This document shows positions 35,117 to 43,863 of a stretch of DNA of 64,000 nucleotides, in pieces. Location: positions 1-64,000 of the forward strand of contig JAHIUX010000075.1 in NCBI GenBank assembly GCA_018816765.1, in the 5' to 3' direction. The position numbers and the translations under genes are program-made. Within the stretch, counting starts at the first letter, position 1. Every line of letters starts with the position of its first letter. This stretch comes from Bacteroidota bacterium (GTDB lineage: Bacteria > Bacteroidota > Bacteroidia > Bacteroidales > F082). The notes under the pieces were generated by a model, which saw only the letters and a program-made list of their open reading frames with translations, ran no database searches and was not told where the DNA came from.

Positions 35117-37054
35117 ATGAGTAAAGACTCGCGAAGCATATTGTTAAAATACTGGGGGTATTCGGCTTTCAGGCCGCAACAGGAAGAAATCATTGATACT
35201 GTTGCTAACGGTAACGATTGCCTGGCACTTTTACCCACTGGTGGCGGCAAATCGATTTGCTTTCAGGTGCCAGCAATGATGCTTGACGGGATGTGTATCG
35301 TGGTGACCCCGCTGATAGCCCTGATGAAAGACCAGGTTCAGCACCTTAAACGGCTTGGTATTCCTGCTGCCGCCATCTATTCAGGAATGCACTTTAATGA
35401 ATTGGAAATTGTATACAACCAAAGTGTATTCGGACAGCTGAAATTCCTGTATGTTTCGCCTGAACGCCTGGTTGTGGAGCGCTTCATTGATGCGGTGAAG
35501 CGCATGAAAATCTCCCTCATCGCAGTGGACGAATCACATTGTATCTCCCAATGGGGATACGATTTCAGGCCACCTTATCTCCGTATTGCAGAGATTCGAC
35601 AGTACCTGCCCAGGGTTCCTATACTGGCATTGACTGCAACGGCAACACCCAGGGTTGTGGAGGATATTCAGGAAAGGCTGAAATTCAGGACGAAGAAGGT
35701 GCTTCAAACAAGTTATGAGCGAAAGAACCTGACCTATAACGTAGTGTATCAACCAGATAAGTTCGGATCGTTGCTTCGCCTTGTTGGATTGCTAAAATCG
35801 GGCAGCGGGATTGTGTATGTGCGCAACCGGAAACGAACGCGCGAAATGGCAGATTACCTGAGCTCACGGGGAATAAGTGCCACGTATTATCATGCCGGAC
35901 TTGATCAGAAAACACGCGACATCAGGCAGTCCTCCTGGATGAAGGGCGAGCAAAGGATTATCGTGGCAACGAATGCCTTCGGCATGGGAATCGATAAGCC
36001 TGATGTGCGACTGGTTGTTCACCTTGATTTGCCCGATAGCCTCGAAGCCTATTTCCAGGAAGCCGGCAGGGCCGGACGCGATGGAAACGTGTCAGCAGCA
36101 TACATGATCTGCAACGACAATGATGTGCATCAGCTAAAAGGGAATCTCGAATCCTCTTATCCAGAGCCGGCTCAGATAAAAGCCATTTATGAAGGCCTGG
36201 GAAATTACTTTCAGATACCGGTGGGAGGCGGAAAAGACCAGAGTTTCAATTTCGATATTGCTACATTTTCAAAGCAATATAATTTTCCTGTGATTGAGGT
36301 ATTTAACACCTTGCGATTGCTCGAAAAGGAAGGCTTGCTGATGCTTTCAGAGAGTTTTCAGTCACCTTCGAAACTGCTGTTCTCGGCAAACCGCGAAGAT
36401 TTATACCGTTTCCAGGTTGAACAGCCTGCATATGACGGTTTTATCAAGTTCCTGTTGCGCAACTATCCCGGCTTGTTTACCGACTTTGTTGTCATCAATG
36501 AGGAAGAGGTGGCAAGAAAACTCAACAGCGATGTTGAGCGTGTGGGTCAGATGTTGCTGAATTTGCAAAAACTGGGATTTCTAACCTATACCAGCCGAAA
36601 AGACAAACCCCAACTGATTTTTCTGTCGGAACGCCAGGCCACCTCTGGCCTGTATCTTTCGCGCGAGCATTACGCTGACCGGAAAGTGGCAGCAGCCCGC
36701 CGGGTGCAGTCAGTAATTGACTTTATCAACAACCAGGATGTTTGCAGGAGTGTCCAATTGTTGGCATATTTCGGTGAAACCAATCCCCGCCGCTGCGGAA
36801 AATGCGATGTGTGCAAAAGAAGAAACAGCCTGGCCTTAACGGATGTCGAGTATGACCATATCAGCAGCCGACTCAGGGCCTTGCTGTCGGAAAGACCTTA
36901 TCCGGTGTTTGAGGTCATCAAAAACATTGAAGGCTTCAGCGAAGAAAAATCACTTGCTGCAATCAGGTGGATGATCGACAATCAGATCCTTGAAAAGGAC
37001 GAAGATGAGCGACTCAGCTATGTAAAACAAATGGGAATAGGCTATATATCATGA
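35117..37054 (+). CDS. recQ: RecQ family ATP-dependent DNA helicase
   Basis: A 645-residue 3'-5' DNA helicase. Walker A TGGGKS is near residues 41-46, the DESH box near 138 (AVDESHCISQWGYDFRP) and helicase motif VI near 317 (QEAGRAGRDG). The RQC zinc-binding cysteines are C545, C559, C562 and C565 (approximate; PRRCGKCDVC). After the RQC region there is a short winged-helix tail without the HRDC domain. It overlaps the next gene by 4 nt, coupling two repair functions. Confidence 0.93.
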   Translation: MSKDSRSILLKYWGYSAFRPQQEEIIDTVANGNDCLALLPTGGGKSICFQVPAMMLDGMCIVVTPLIALMKDQVQHLKRLGIPAAAIYSGMHFNELEIVYNQSVFGQLKFLYVSPERLVVERFIDAVKRMKISLIAVDESHCISQWGYDFRPPYLRIAEIRQYLPRVPILALTATATPRVVEDIQERLKFRTKKVLQTSYERKNLTYNVVYQPDKFGSLLRLVGLLKSGSGIVYVRNRKRTREMADYLSSRGISATYYHAGLDQKTRDIRQSSWMKGEQRIIVATNAFGMGIDKPDVRLVVHLDLPDSLEAYFQEAGRAGRDGNVSAAYMICNDNDVHQLKGNLESSYPEPAQIKAIYEGLGNYFQIPVGGGKDQSFNFDIATFSKQYNFPVIEVFNTLRLLEKEGLLMLSESFQSPSKLLFSANREDLYRFQVEQPAYDGFIKFLLRNYPGLFTDFVVINEEEVARKLNSDVERVGQMLLNLQKLGFLTYTSRKDKPQLIFLSERQATSGLYLSREHYADRKVAAARRVQSVIDFINNQDVCRSVQLLAYFGETNPRRCGKCDVCKRRNSLALTDVEYDHISSRLRALLSERPYPVFEVIKNIEGFSEEKSLAAIRWMIDNQILEKDEDERLSYVKQMGIGYIS

Positions 37055-37668
37055 ACCACCGGTTGAAACTGCCCCTGGAATTTTATCAATCGGAAGATGT
37101 GGTTGGTTTTGCCAGACAATTGCTTGGATGTGTGCTATATACACAGATCGACGGGATAGTTTGTGGTGGTTTGATTTGCGAAACGGAGGCCTATGCCGGA
37201 ATCACAGACAAAGCCTCACATGCTTACGGTGGCAGAAAAACTGCCCGAACCGGCGCGATGTATGAAAGCGGAGGCCTTGCCTATGTGTATCTGTGCTACG
37301 GCATGCACTACCTGTTTAATGTTGTGACAGGACCTCAGGATGTGCCTCATGCAGTGCTGGTCAGGGGAGTAGTGCCTGTTGTCGGCAAGGAAGAAATGAG
37401 CCGCCGGTTGGGTAAGCCGCTGACGGCACTCAGAACAGATGGGCCTGCAAGGTTAACAAAGGCCCTTGGCATCGATTTGGCGATGAACAGGCAATGCCTC
37501 ATTGGAAACTGCGTTTGGATTGCGGACAATAGCCACATCTTGTCACATCATGAAATTGAAACCACATCAAGGATTGGAGTTGAATACGCCGGCAAGGACG
37601 CGAATCTTCCATATCGTTTTCTAATCAATGCTGAATCGAAAGCACGCCTAAAGGCATATTACCAGTAG
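37051..37668 (+). CDS. mpg: DNA-3-methyladenine glycosylase (AAG/Mpg type)
   Basis: A 205-residue base-excision enzyme of the AAG family that removes alkylated purines. Features: LPLEFYQSEDVVGFARQLLG, the catalytic Glu and Tyr region CETEAYAGITDKASHAYGG, GAMYESGGLAYVYLCYGMHYLFNV, and LRTDGPARLTKALGI. The start ATG overlaps the recQ stop, so the two are translated as a unit. Confidence 0.93.
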   Translation: MNHRLKLPLEFYQSEDVVGFARQLLGCVLYTQIDGIVCGGLICETEAYAGITDKASHAYGGRKTARTGAMYESGGLAYVYLCYGMHYLFNVVTGPQDVPHAVLVRGVVPVVGKEEMSRRLGKPLTALRTDGPARLTKALGIDLAMNRQCLIGNCVWIADNSHILSHHEIETTSRIGVEYAGKDANLPYRFLINAESKARLKAYYQ

Positions 37669-37683
37669 TTTTCGGGCAAAAAA

Positions 37684-37715
37684 AAAACGCCTTCGGTCTT
37701 TTCCCAAGGCGTTTT
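37684..37715. terminator. Bidirectional terminator between mpg and HU
   Basis: 10-bp stem (arms 37684-37693 and 37706-37715) with a 12-nt loop; A-tract on one side and T-tract on the other serve both convergent genes. Confidence 0.85.
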
Positions 37716-37731
37716 CATGAAGCGGAAAAAA

Positions 37732-38004
37732 TTATTTTACCGCTTTTGAGAGTTCAGCACCGGCTTTAAATTTCACAACTTTCTTAGCCGAAATATTAAT
37801 TTCTTTTCCGGTTTGAGGATTGCGGCCTTTTCTTGCTGCTCTTTTTGAAACGGCAAAAGAACCGAATCCAACCAGAGCAACGCGGCCACCTTTCTTGAGT
37901 GAAGTAGTTGTGGCTTTTACAAATGCATCCAATGCTCTTTTGGCATCAGCTTTTGTCAAATTGGCTTCGCTAGCCATTGCATCAATTAATTCAGCTTTGT
38001 TCAT
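37732..38004 (-). CDS. HU family DNA-binding protein
   Basis: A 90-residue nucleoid protein. Classical HU length and pattern: [25 protein letters not shown], then the [24 protein letters not shown] arm that inserts into the minor groove (with the NPQTG beta-arm tip), and a C-terminal [16 protein letters not shown] promoter element lies 40 nt upstream and a terminator follows at once. Confidence 0.96.
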   Translation of the reverse strand: MNKAELIDAMASEANLTKADAKRALDAFVKATTTSLKKGGRVALVGFGSFAVSKRAARKGRNPQTGKEINISAKKVVKFKAGAELSKAVK

Positions 38005-38043
38005 TTTATTGGAATTTAATTAGAAAATTGGTTGAAAACCGCA

Positions 38044-38051
38044 CAAATATA
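38044..38051 (-). promoter_or_regulatory. -7 element TATATTTG of the HU gene
   Basis: TAnnTTTG match on the minus strand 39 nt before the HU ATG. Confidence 0.5.
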
Positions 38052-38199
38052 AGCTATAATAGAAATAATGCAAGTAAAGCCGCATGTTTCTTACAATTTT
38101 GTTGATAAAACCTGATTATTGTTAATAATTGCGGTGAAAACCCTGTGCTGTTGCGGCTTATAGCCCTTTTTGACGGACAATTTCAGTACAAAATTCAGG

Positions 38200-39177
38200 C
38201 TATGCAAAAGCCGATAACTTCCATTTGCCATCAGGCTGAAATCCGCGCACAAATTCATCAGCAGCCATGGCTTTCTTTCCTGCCTGTTGCAACTGATGCA
38301 CCCGAAGGGTTCCGTCGGGGAGGGCAATGTACAAAGGATCAATCCCATCACTTAATAAGGTCCCTGTGTTTTCAGGAGCATTGCCGCGAGCTAAAGAGGT
38401 TCTCAGGATTTTCAATTCAATGGTCCTTCCATGGTCATCCTGTATGGTGGTGTATGCGCCGGGGTGAGGACTAAGTCCCCTGATCTGATTATGGATTTGC
38501 TGTATTGGCGCTTGCCATTGGATGAGGCAGTCGGTACGGAAAATCTTGGGGGCTGATTTCAATGGTTGACTCAAATTGCCCACATCCTGTCTGTAAGGCT
38601 TGCAGCTCCCCGAAAATATTTGTGAAATGGTTTCGAGGGTGATTTTCTTGCCTAAGAGGGCCATGCGGTCGTGTAGCTCACCTGCTGTTTCGTTTTCGCC
38701 GATGCTTAAGGTATCGTTTAATATGATTTCGCCGGTATCAATTTTGTCGTTAATAAAGAAACTGGTTAAGCCAGTAACAGTTTCACCTTCCATGATCGCC
38801 CAGTTGATTGGTGCTGCACCACGGTATTGGGGCAGGAGGGATGCATGCAGGTTAAAAGTGCCCAGCTCCGGCATTTGCCACACCTCGGCCGGAAGCATGC
38901 GGAAAGCCACCACCACAAACAAGTCTGCCTGCAGCGACCTGAGTTCATCCAGGAATTGGGAATCCTTCAGACTCAATGGCTGCAGAAGGGGTAGGTGGTG
39001 GGCAAGGGCAAAATCTTTCACGGCAGAAGTGCTGATTTTTTTACCCCTCCCGGCGGGCTTGTCGGGTGCTGTAACAACAGCTGTCACGCTGTATCCGGCA
39101 TGCACGATGGCTTCGAGCTGAGCTACTGCGAAGTCAGGTGTGCCAAAAAATACGATGCCGCGATTTGGTATCTCCAT
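38200..39177 (-). CDS. fmt: Methionyl-tRNA formyltransferase
   Basis: A 325-residue enzyme that formylates the initiator Met-tRNA. It has IVFFGTPDFAVAQLEAI at the N-terminus, the formyl-THF site with catalytic Asn and His in FNLHASLLPQYRGAAPINWAI, the catalytic Asp in DTGEI, and a C-terminal OB-like domain that binds the tRNA acceptor (LRVHQLQQAGKKAMAADEFVRG). It is not beside def, its usual partner in many genomes. Confidence 0.95.
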   Translation of the reverse strand: MEIPNRGIVFFGTPDFAVAQLEAIVHAGYSVTAVVTAPDKPAGRGKKISTSAVKDFALAHHLPLLQPLSLKDSQFLDELRSLQADLFVVVAFRMLPAEVWQMPELGTFNLHASLLPQYRGAAPINWAIMEGETVTGLTSFFINDKIDTGEIILNDTLSIGENETAGELHDRMALLGKKITLETISQIFSGSCKPYRQDVGNLSQPLKSAPKIFRTDCLIQWQAPIQQIHNQIRGLSPHPGAYTTIQDDHGRTIELKILRTSLARGNAPENTGTLLSDGIDPLYIALPDGTLRVHQLQQAGKKAMAADEFVRGFQPDGKWKLSAFA

Positions 39178-39195
39178 TTACCTACGAAATTAAAA

Positions 39196-39227
39196 AAAAC
39201 CTGATCAGTATGCACCAATCAGGTTTT
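39196..39227 (-). terminator. Intrinsic terminator of the TPR protein gene
   Basis: On the minus strand a 10-bp stem (arms 39218-39227 and 39196-39205) is followed by eight T. It separates the TPR gene from fmt downstream. Confidence 0.82.
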
Positions 39228-39246
39228 ATGTCGTGATGAATAAAGT

Positions 39247-39942
39247 TTAGCGTGCGCCCAATGCTTTGGCGTGACTAATGTATTTATCAATGGTTCTGCC
39301 TTCGGTGCTGGCCGGATATTTATTCCTGATGCCTTCGTAAGCTTCAACAGCCTTGTCGAACTTACTCGCCATTTCGTAAGCCCTGCCTGCTTTAAAAAGG
39401 AACATCGGGCTTGTCAGTTCATTGGGTTTGTTACTCGCAGCATCCATGTAATAACCTGCAGCCTTTTCAGCCTGATTCAATTCAACGTAGGCATCTCCGA
39501 TGGCTCCGGTAGCCATATTGCTAACGATATAATCGTCGCTGTCAAATTTCTTGAGGTATTTGATGGCTTCGTTGTAGTCGCCTTGTTTCAAAAAACAAAT
39601 GCCGGCATAGTATTTTGATAGGTTAGCCGATTTGGTCATGCCATAATCGCTGATGATGTCGAGAAAACCAAGGCTGTTGCCATCGCCATACAAGGCTTTG
39701 TTCAATGAATCGGATTCAAAATACTTTTCAGCCATAAATAACTGAATCTGAGCTTCTTTTTCCTTTGGCTCAATGTAATATTTCTGTAATCCAAAATACC
39801 CTACAACAATCAGGGCAATGACAGCCACAATGATGGTGATGATTTTCTGGTTGTTTTCAATAAACTGCTCCGACCTGCTCAGTGCTTCTTCTACAACTTC
39901 CAGCTTGTCTTCAGTCTTTTCGCTACCTTTCTTAGTTACCAT
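39247..39942 (-). CDS. Membrane-anchored tetratricopeptide repeat protein, YfgM-like
   Basis: A 231-residue protein. The start MVTKKGSEKTEDK is chosen because a -7 element lies 24-31 nt upstream, and an earlier in-frame ATG would sit upstream of that promoter. A cytosolic helix (about 10-35) is followed by one membrane helix (about 40-60; IITIIVAVIALIVVGYFGL) and periplasmic TPR units (about 80-225), for example YYAGICFLKQGDYNEAIKYLKKF and PMFLFKAGRAYEMASKFDKAVEAYEGI. The topology matches YfgM (TPR_21), which assists export of outer-membrane proteins. Confidence 0.83.
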   Translation of the reverse strand: MVTKKGSEKTEDKLEVVEEALSRSEQFIENNQKIITIIVAVIALIVVGYFGLQKYYIEPKEKEAQIQLFMAEKYFESDSLNKALYGDGNSLGFLDIISDYGMTKSANLSKYYAGICFLKQGDYNEAIKYLKKFDSDDYIVSNMATGAIGDAYVELNQAEKAAGYYMDAASNKPNELTSPMFLFKAGRAYEMASKFDKAVEAYEGIRNKYPASTEGRTIDKYISHAKALGAR

Positions 39943-39965
39943 GTCGTCTGATTTTTTTTGTGGTG

Positions 39966-39973
39966 CAAAAGTA
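39966..39973 (-). promoter_or_regulatory. -7 element TACTTTTG of the TPR gene
   Basis: TAnnTTTG match on the minus strand, just upstream of the chosen ATG and downstream of a longer alternative start, so it decides the start. Confidence 0.5.
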
Positions 39974-40192
39974 GTTTTTTTTCTCTTTAAAACAGCCAAT
40001 AGGTCTATTTTTTTACCTTTGAGCAACTTAAACAGTTATTATTGATCATTGCACTGAATAATTGACAGTTTTTGAAGCAATTTCATCTGGCAGTTTATGC
40101 TGGTCAATGTCTTGATGTAGCAGTAAGTGCTTTTTTCTGACAATGTGGAATGACAATTGTTGCAAACCCTGGGATTGAAGATCGAAATGATT

Positions 40193-41149
40193 ATGAACAC
40201 CAAGCATTTTTTTAATAAGGGATTATGCCCCGATAAACGGCTGTTGTCACGAACGGGTAGACTCCTGTTGCTCTTTCTGGCGATGCTGCTTCCAACATTG
40301 GTTGAGGCCGGTTGGCTGATCGTGGAAATAAACCGGAACAATTTTGGTTCCTTGTCGATGCAGTCGACCTTTATCCAACAAAACATGGTCAGGATAGAAA
40401 CCAACGAATCCGTCATCATCCTGAACCTTGAAAAGGAAGAGCTGACCTTGATCTTTCCGGATAAGAAGGTGTTTTGGACTGGTAAACCAGCTGATTTCAG
40501 GGAAGGAATGATTGCATCTGCAGAAGTTCAAATCACATCGCTGATTGAGCAGATGCCTGAGGGAGAACGCGATAAGAACAGAAAAGAGTTTGATGAGATG
40601 ATCCGCATCATGAGGTCCGACACCCTCAAGCCAGTGCTTCCGGGCCTTGTACGGATTGATCAGACGAGTAGACAGGACACCATTGCAGGCCAGCTTGCCC
40701 GTTGTTTCAATATCTACATCGATTCGACCTTGTACGAAAAGGTTTGGATCAGCCGTGATGTGAACCCTTTTGCTGAAATTGACCTCGACCGCATGCTGGC
40801 CATGTCGCGCGAGTTAACCCAGCCGAGCATTGTGAGTGCCTATCGCGAAAGTCCTGAATACCTTAGCCTGATCAGGAAAGGATTCGTGCTGCGCTCGGTG
40901 ATGCCAACACCCATAGGTGAAAGTACCACACAAGTCGAATCCATCAGAAAGACCGACATCAGGATGGAACTGTTTATGCCGCCAACCGATTACCGGCCGG
41001 TTGGACTGACTGAGGTGCTCCAAATGACCATGAACGACTTTGATGGAATTAAACAAGAGCCGGCACCCGAGCTTAGGCCGGGAACATTGCCAGGCTTTAC
41101 TCCAGAGCCTGCACCTGTCAGTAAGCCAAGGGGATATGAACTAAAGTAG
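40193..41149 (+). CDS. Secreted protein, DUF4412-like, function unknown
   Basis: A 318-residue exported protein. The signal segment is GRLLLLFLAMLLPTLVEA (about residues 22-40). The N-terminal part after cleavage (GWLIVEINRNNFGSLSMQSTFIQQNMVRIET...FPDKKVFWTG) resembles DUF4412-type periplasmic beta domains that have a lolA-like appearance. The C-terminus has a Pro-rich tail (EPAPELRPGTLPGFTPEPAPVS). The start could be this ATG or one 2 codons upstream; a third possibility extends 12 codons. No partner gene is evident. Confidence 0.6.
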   Translation: MNTKHFFNKGLCPDKRLLSRTGRLLLLFLAMLLPTLVEAGWLIVEINRNNFGSLSMQSTFIQQNMVRIETNESVIILNLEKEELTLIFPDKKVFWTGKPADFREGMIASAEVQITSLIEQMPEGERDKNRKEFDEMIRIMRSDTLKPVLPGLVRIDQTSRQDTIAGQLARCFNIYIDSTLYEKVWISRDVNPFAEIDLDRMLAMSRELTQPSIVSAYRESPEYLSLIRKGFVLRSVMPTPIGESTTQVESIRKTDIRMELFMPPTDYRPVGLTEVLQMTMNDFDGIKQEPAPELRPGTLPGFTPEPAPVSKPRGYELK

Positions 41150-41301
41150 CTGCTAAAATTGGATTCAGCAAGCACTGATCCCCCAATACATTGCCTTCGC
41201 TATGGAATTTGATGTGATGCAAGGTAGCCCTGCTGATGTGTCGGGAATCGCAGGGATAGCCTATCCGGTTTTATAATGATGCCGATATGATTGCAAATGC
41301 A

Positions 41302-42102
41302 TTATTGGCCTTCCTGATTTACCAACTCCCTGATTTCATAAAAATAGGCAAGGCATTTTTGTTCAGTTTCTGACCTGAGCTTGATGCCCTCCGGAAACAC
41401 AATATGGCGCAATTCCTGGTATACCTGAATTGTGGTTTCAACTGCGCCTATAATGGATTGGGCGTTATAAGCCGGAACTGTGGCGATTAATTTTCTGAGA
41501 TCCTCCCCGGCAAATGTTTGCTCCACTTTGCGTAATCCCCTTGGCAACTGGTGGTTTTTGATTTGCATCAGCGGTGAAATCACCTTTGCGCGAAGAAATG
41601 TAACGGCATCAAGTGCCTCAAAATATTCGCCCCTGCCAATTTTAAGCGATATATAATGGATCCAGGTCCAAAACCTGTCCTCGATCCACTGACAATCAAG
41701 GGGAGGCCAAATGGCTTGATTTTCTGACAGTTTATTGCTTACTTTTCCTTCTCTTTCGAATACCACCACGGGGTTTTCCACGCGGACAGGTAATTCTTCA
41801 AGCGTGACAAATTTAATATCGACATGCAACAACGGATCGTCATACAGGCAAATCAGCAGGCGTTTTTCGCCCACATGTTCGCCTGTAAATGCGTTCAGCA
41901 GGTTACCCAATTTCCGTGCGTAAACCAGCATGTTTTCGTGGTGGTCACTGACAGACTTGTTGGTGATAAGCACCAGATCGAGGTCTGAAAAACGGTCAAT
42001 TTCGCCATGTATCCACGATCCTCCAATGGCCAGGCCGACAACCGACTGATCAGTGCTGATTGTCTCAATTGCTTGATTAACAAATTGCTGATGTATGATC
42101 AT
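41302..42102 (-). CDS. Nucleotidyltransferase-domain protein
   Basis: A 266-residue soluble protein with a minimal nucleotidyltransferase fold. GLAIGGSWIHGEIDRFSDLDLVLIT (about residues 24-48) holds the GGS and DxD metal motif (D42, D44 approximately) typical of polymerase-beta-type transferases, and a third acidic residue may be D106 in HVDIKFV. Aminoglycoside adenylyltransferases share this layout, but the C-terminal part is not one I recognise, so resistance is not claimed. Its start overlaps the DUF1801 gene by 4 nt. Confidence 0.72.
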   Translation of the reverse strand: MIIHQQFVNQAIETISTDQSVVGLAIGGSWIHGEIDRFSDLDLVLITNKSVSDHHENMLVYARKLGNLLNAFTGEHVGEKRLLICLYDDPLLHVDIKFVTLEELPVRVENPVVVFEREGKVSNKLSENQAIWPPLDCQWIEDRFWTWIHYISLKIGRGEYFEALDAVTFLRAKVISPLMQIKNHQLPRGLRKVEQTFAGEDLRKLIATVPAYNAQSIIGAVETTIQVYQELRHIVFPEGIKLRSETEQKCLAYFYEIRELVNQEGQ

Positions 42103-42488
42103 TTGCTTTTCTTTTTCTTTAGAGCAGCTTTATCCCGGTTTTCAATCATCCGGAAAGCTACCATGCGGGCAATCAGATCGAGGGGTAGTGGTTTGTCATA
42201 AGGAAACTGCACCGTTCCCTTCGAAGTGACATAAGCGCTTAATTCCATGCTGAATGCATTCATTGCCGAAGTCAGTGGGTAAAACCCGATGTGATGCTTA
42301 TGGGCCGCAAAATACACCACAATGCCGTGATATTTATATGCAGGCATCTGATAACTCAGTACTTCTTCCGCTTCTGGGGCAGCCTGCCGGACGGTGCTGC
42401 GCATCTGCTGGATCAGGCGGCGAATTTCTTCGGAAAATCCGGCAATGTATTGGTCAACAGTGGATAGTTTTTCAGCTTTGGTCTCCAT
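42099..42488 (-). CDS. DUF1801 (YdhG-like) protein
   Basis: A 129-residue cytosolic protein of the DUF1801 family, related to frataxin-like and iron-chaperone YdhG proteins. Typical elements: TVDQYIAGFSEEIRRLIQQMRSTVRQAAPEAEEVLSYQMPAYKYHGIVVYFAAHKHHIGFYP. It ends with a run of lysines (ALKKKKSK). The start METKAEK is used because the upstream frame is unlike the family. It is coupled to the nucleotidyltransferase gene by ATGA overlap. Confidence 0.82.
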   Translation of the reverse strand: METKAEKLSTVDQYIAGFSEEIRRLIQQMRSTVRQAAPEAEEVLSYQMPAYKYHGIVVYFAAHKHHIGFYPLTSAMNAFSMELSAYVTSKGTVQFPYDKPLPLDLIARMVAFRMIENRDKAALKKKKSK

Positions 42489-42683
42489 GGTTTCACACGT
42501 TAGGTTCGGTAGGTCTGTCACAGCATGATGATGCCTGTAAACTGAATACCTGCTGTAGTAGCATTTATCAGGTAAAATTTGATATAAAATTAATGCATAT
42601 TTACATAAGTCAACCAATGTCCCATTCATCACAGTTTTGAAGAAGGCGCCAAAAGCAAAATTGCAGCTTGCTTCTACTGATGC

Positions 42684-43863
42684 TTATTGATATTGCTGAA
42701 GCACGGCGATTATCTGCGCCAACTCCTTTTCTGAATCCAGCACCCGCAACTGGCTTTCAATATAGAAGCTTTGCTCAAAAAGATAGGAGATTAGCGATAT
42801 TTCACCTGCTTCAAGGGCTTTGTTCAACAATGCAGAATTGTCGGCCAGGGCCAGGTTTTTTTTGTAATCGGCAATGCTTGCCTGCAGTTTGATGGCCTTG
42901 CCGTGCAAGGCTTTCAGCTCATTGTAAAACCTGAGTTGCTCGTCAGCCGCAGAAACCTTGATTGCCGCTGTTCTTGCCCGCTGGTACTTCAGGGTGTTTT
43001 TGTTTTCCCACAAAGGCAGTGTCATACCCACCGTCAGGCCTTTAAACTGTTGCCCAACAACGCTTTCACTCATATATCCTGCCTGAAATTTGGGTAGGCT
43101 GAGTGCTGAAACCAGTTTTTCCTGTTTCTGGCTTACGTCCATATCATGTGCAAGAAGGCGGAGTGAGGGGTTGTTGTACCGGGCATTGGCAATAAATGTA
43201 TCAAAGACTGTGTCCACAGTTTGTGGCACAAAAACACTGTCAGTCAACACAACCGCTTTCCCTCCGTTCAGGCTGGTCAAAGTAGCCAGCAGCAACCCAC
43301 GCTCACGCTCATTTTTTTCAGCCTCCTGCTGCATATTGAGCAGGTTAAGCCGGGCTTTATGGAAGTCGAGGACGTTGATTTCACCGGACTGAAAGCGCGC
43401 TTCGAAGGATTTGGCTATCTGCCTGGCATTTTCAAGCCGTTTTGTATACATGATTTTCAATGCGTTGGCATAAACAAGGTCGATGCAATTTTGTGTGGCT
43501 TCCAACAAAATGGCCATCTTTTCCTTTTCATAGGCTGCTATCACCTTTTCTCCTGACAGATCGGCAATTTGACTGCGGTAGGCATAGGCTGTCGGAAAAT
43601 CAAAGGCCTGTATAATGCTCAGGTCATTTCTATTGCCGGTGATTGCAGGACTACCCCACAGGTAGGTTATAGCTTATTTCAGGATTCTGCAGGAAAATGC
43701 CTGTTCTGGAAGCAAGCAATTCAGCCTCTGCGTTTTTTCTCAGCGAAAGCAATGTGGTGTTATGCTGTTCGACGGCGCTGACGATGCTGTCGATGCCATG
43801 CTGGGCCGTAAGTGCATGGCATATAAATATCACGACTATGGTGAGTGAAAAGAGGTGTTTCAT
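42684..43863 (-). pseudogene. TolC-family outer-membrane channel of the metal efflux operon, frameshifted
   Basis: The gene starts with a signal peptide (MKHLFSLTIVVIFICHALTAQ) and reads to ...NPEISYN, where the frame changes. One base too many (a C in the minus-strand AACCTACC, at about 43664-43669) makes the first frame end in NLPVG-stop; in the next frame the protein continues YLWGSPAITGNRNDLSIIQAFDF into the long downstream part. With one base removed the open frame would be exactly 392 residues, the usual CusC/TolC size. It forms the outer-membrane tunnel for the RND pump. It overlaps the pump gene stop by 4 nt. A sequencing error is possible. Confidence 0.8.

Noticed and set aside
41302-42102. 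Aminoglycoside resistance adenylyltransferase
   Set aside because: Only the general nucleotidyltransferase motif is visible; no resistance-specific features.
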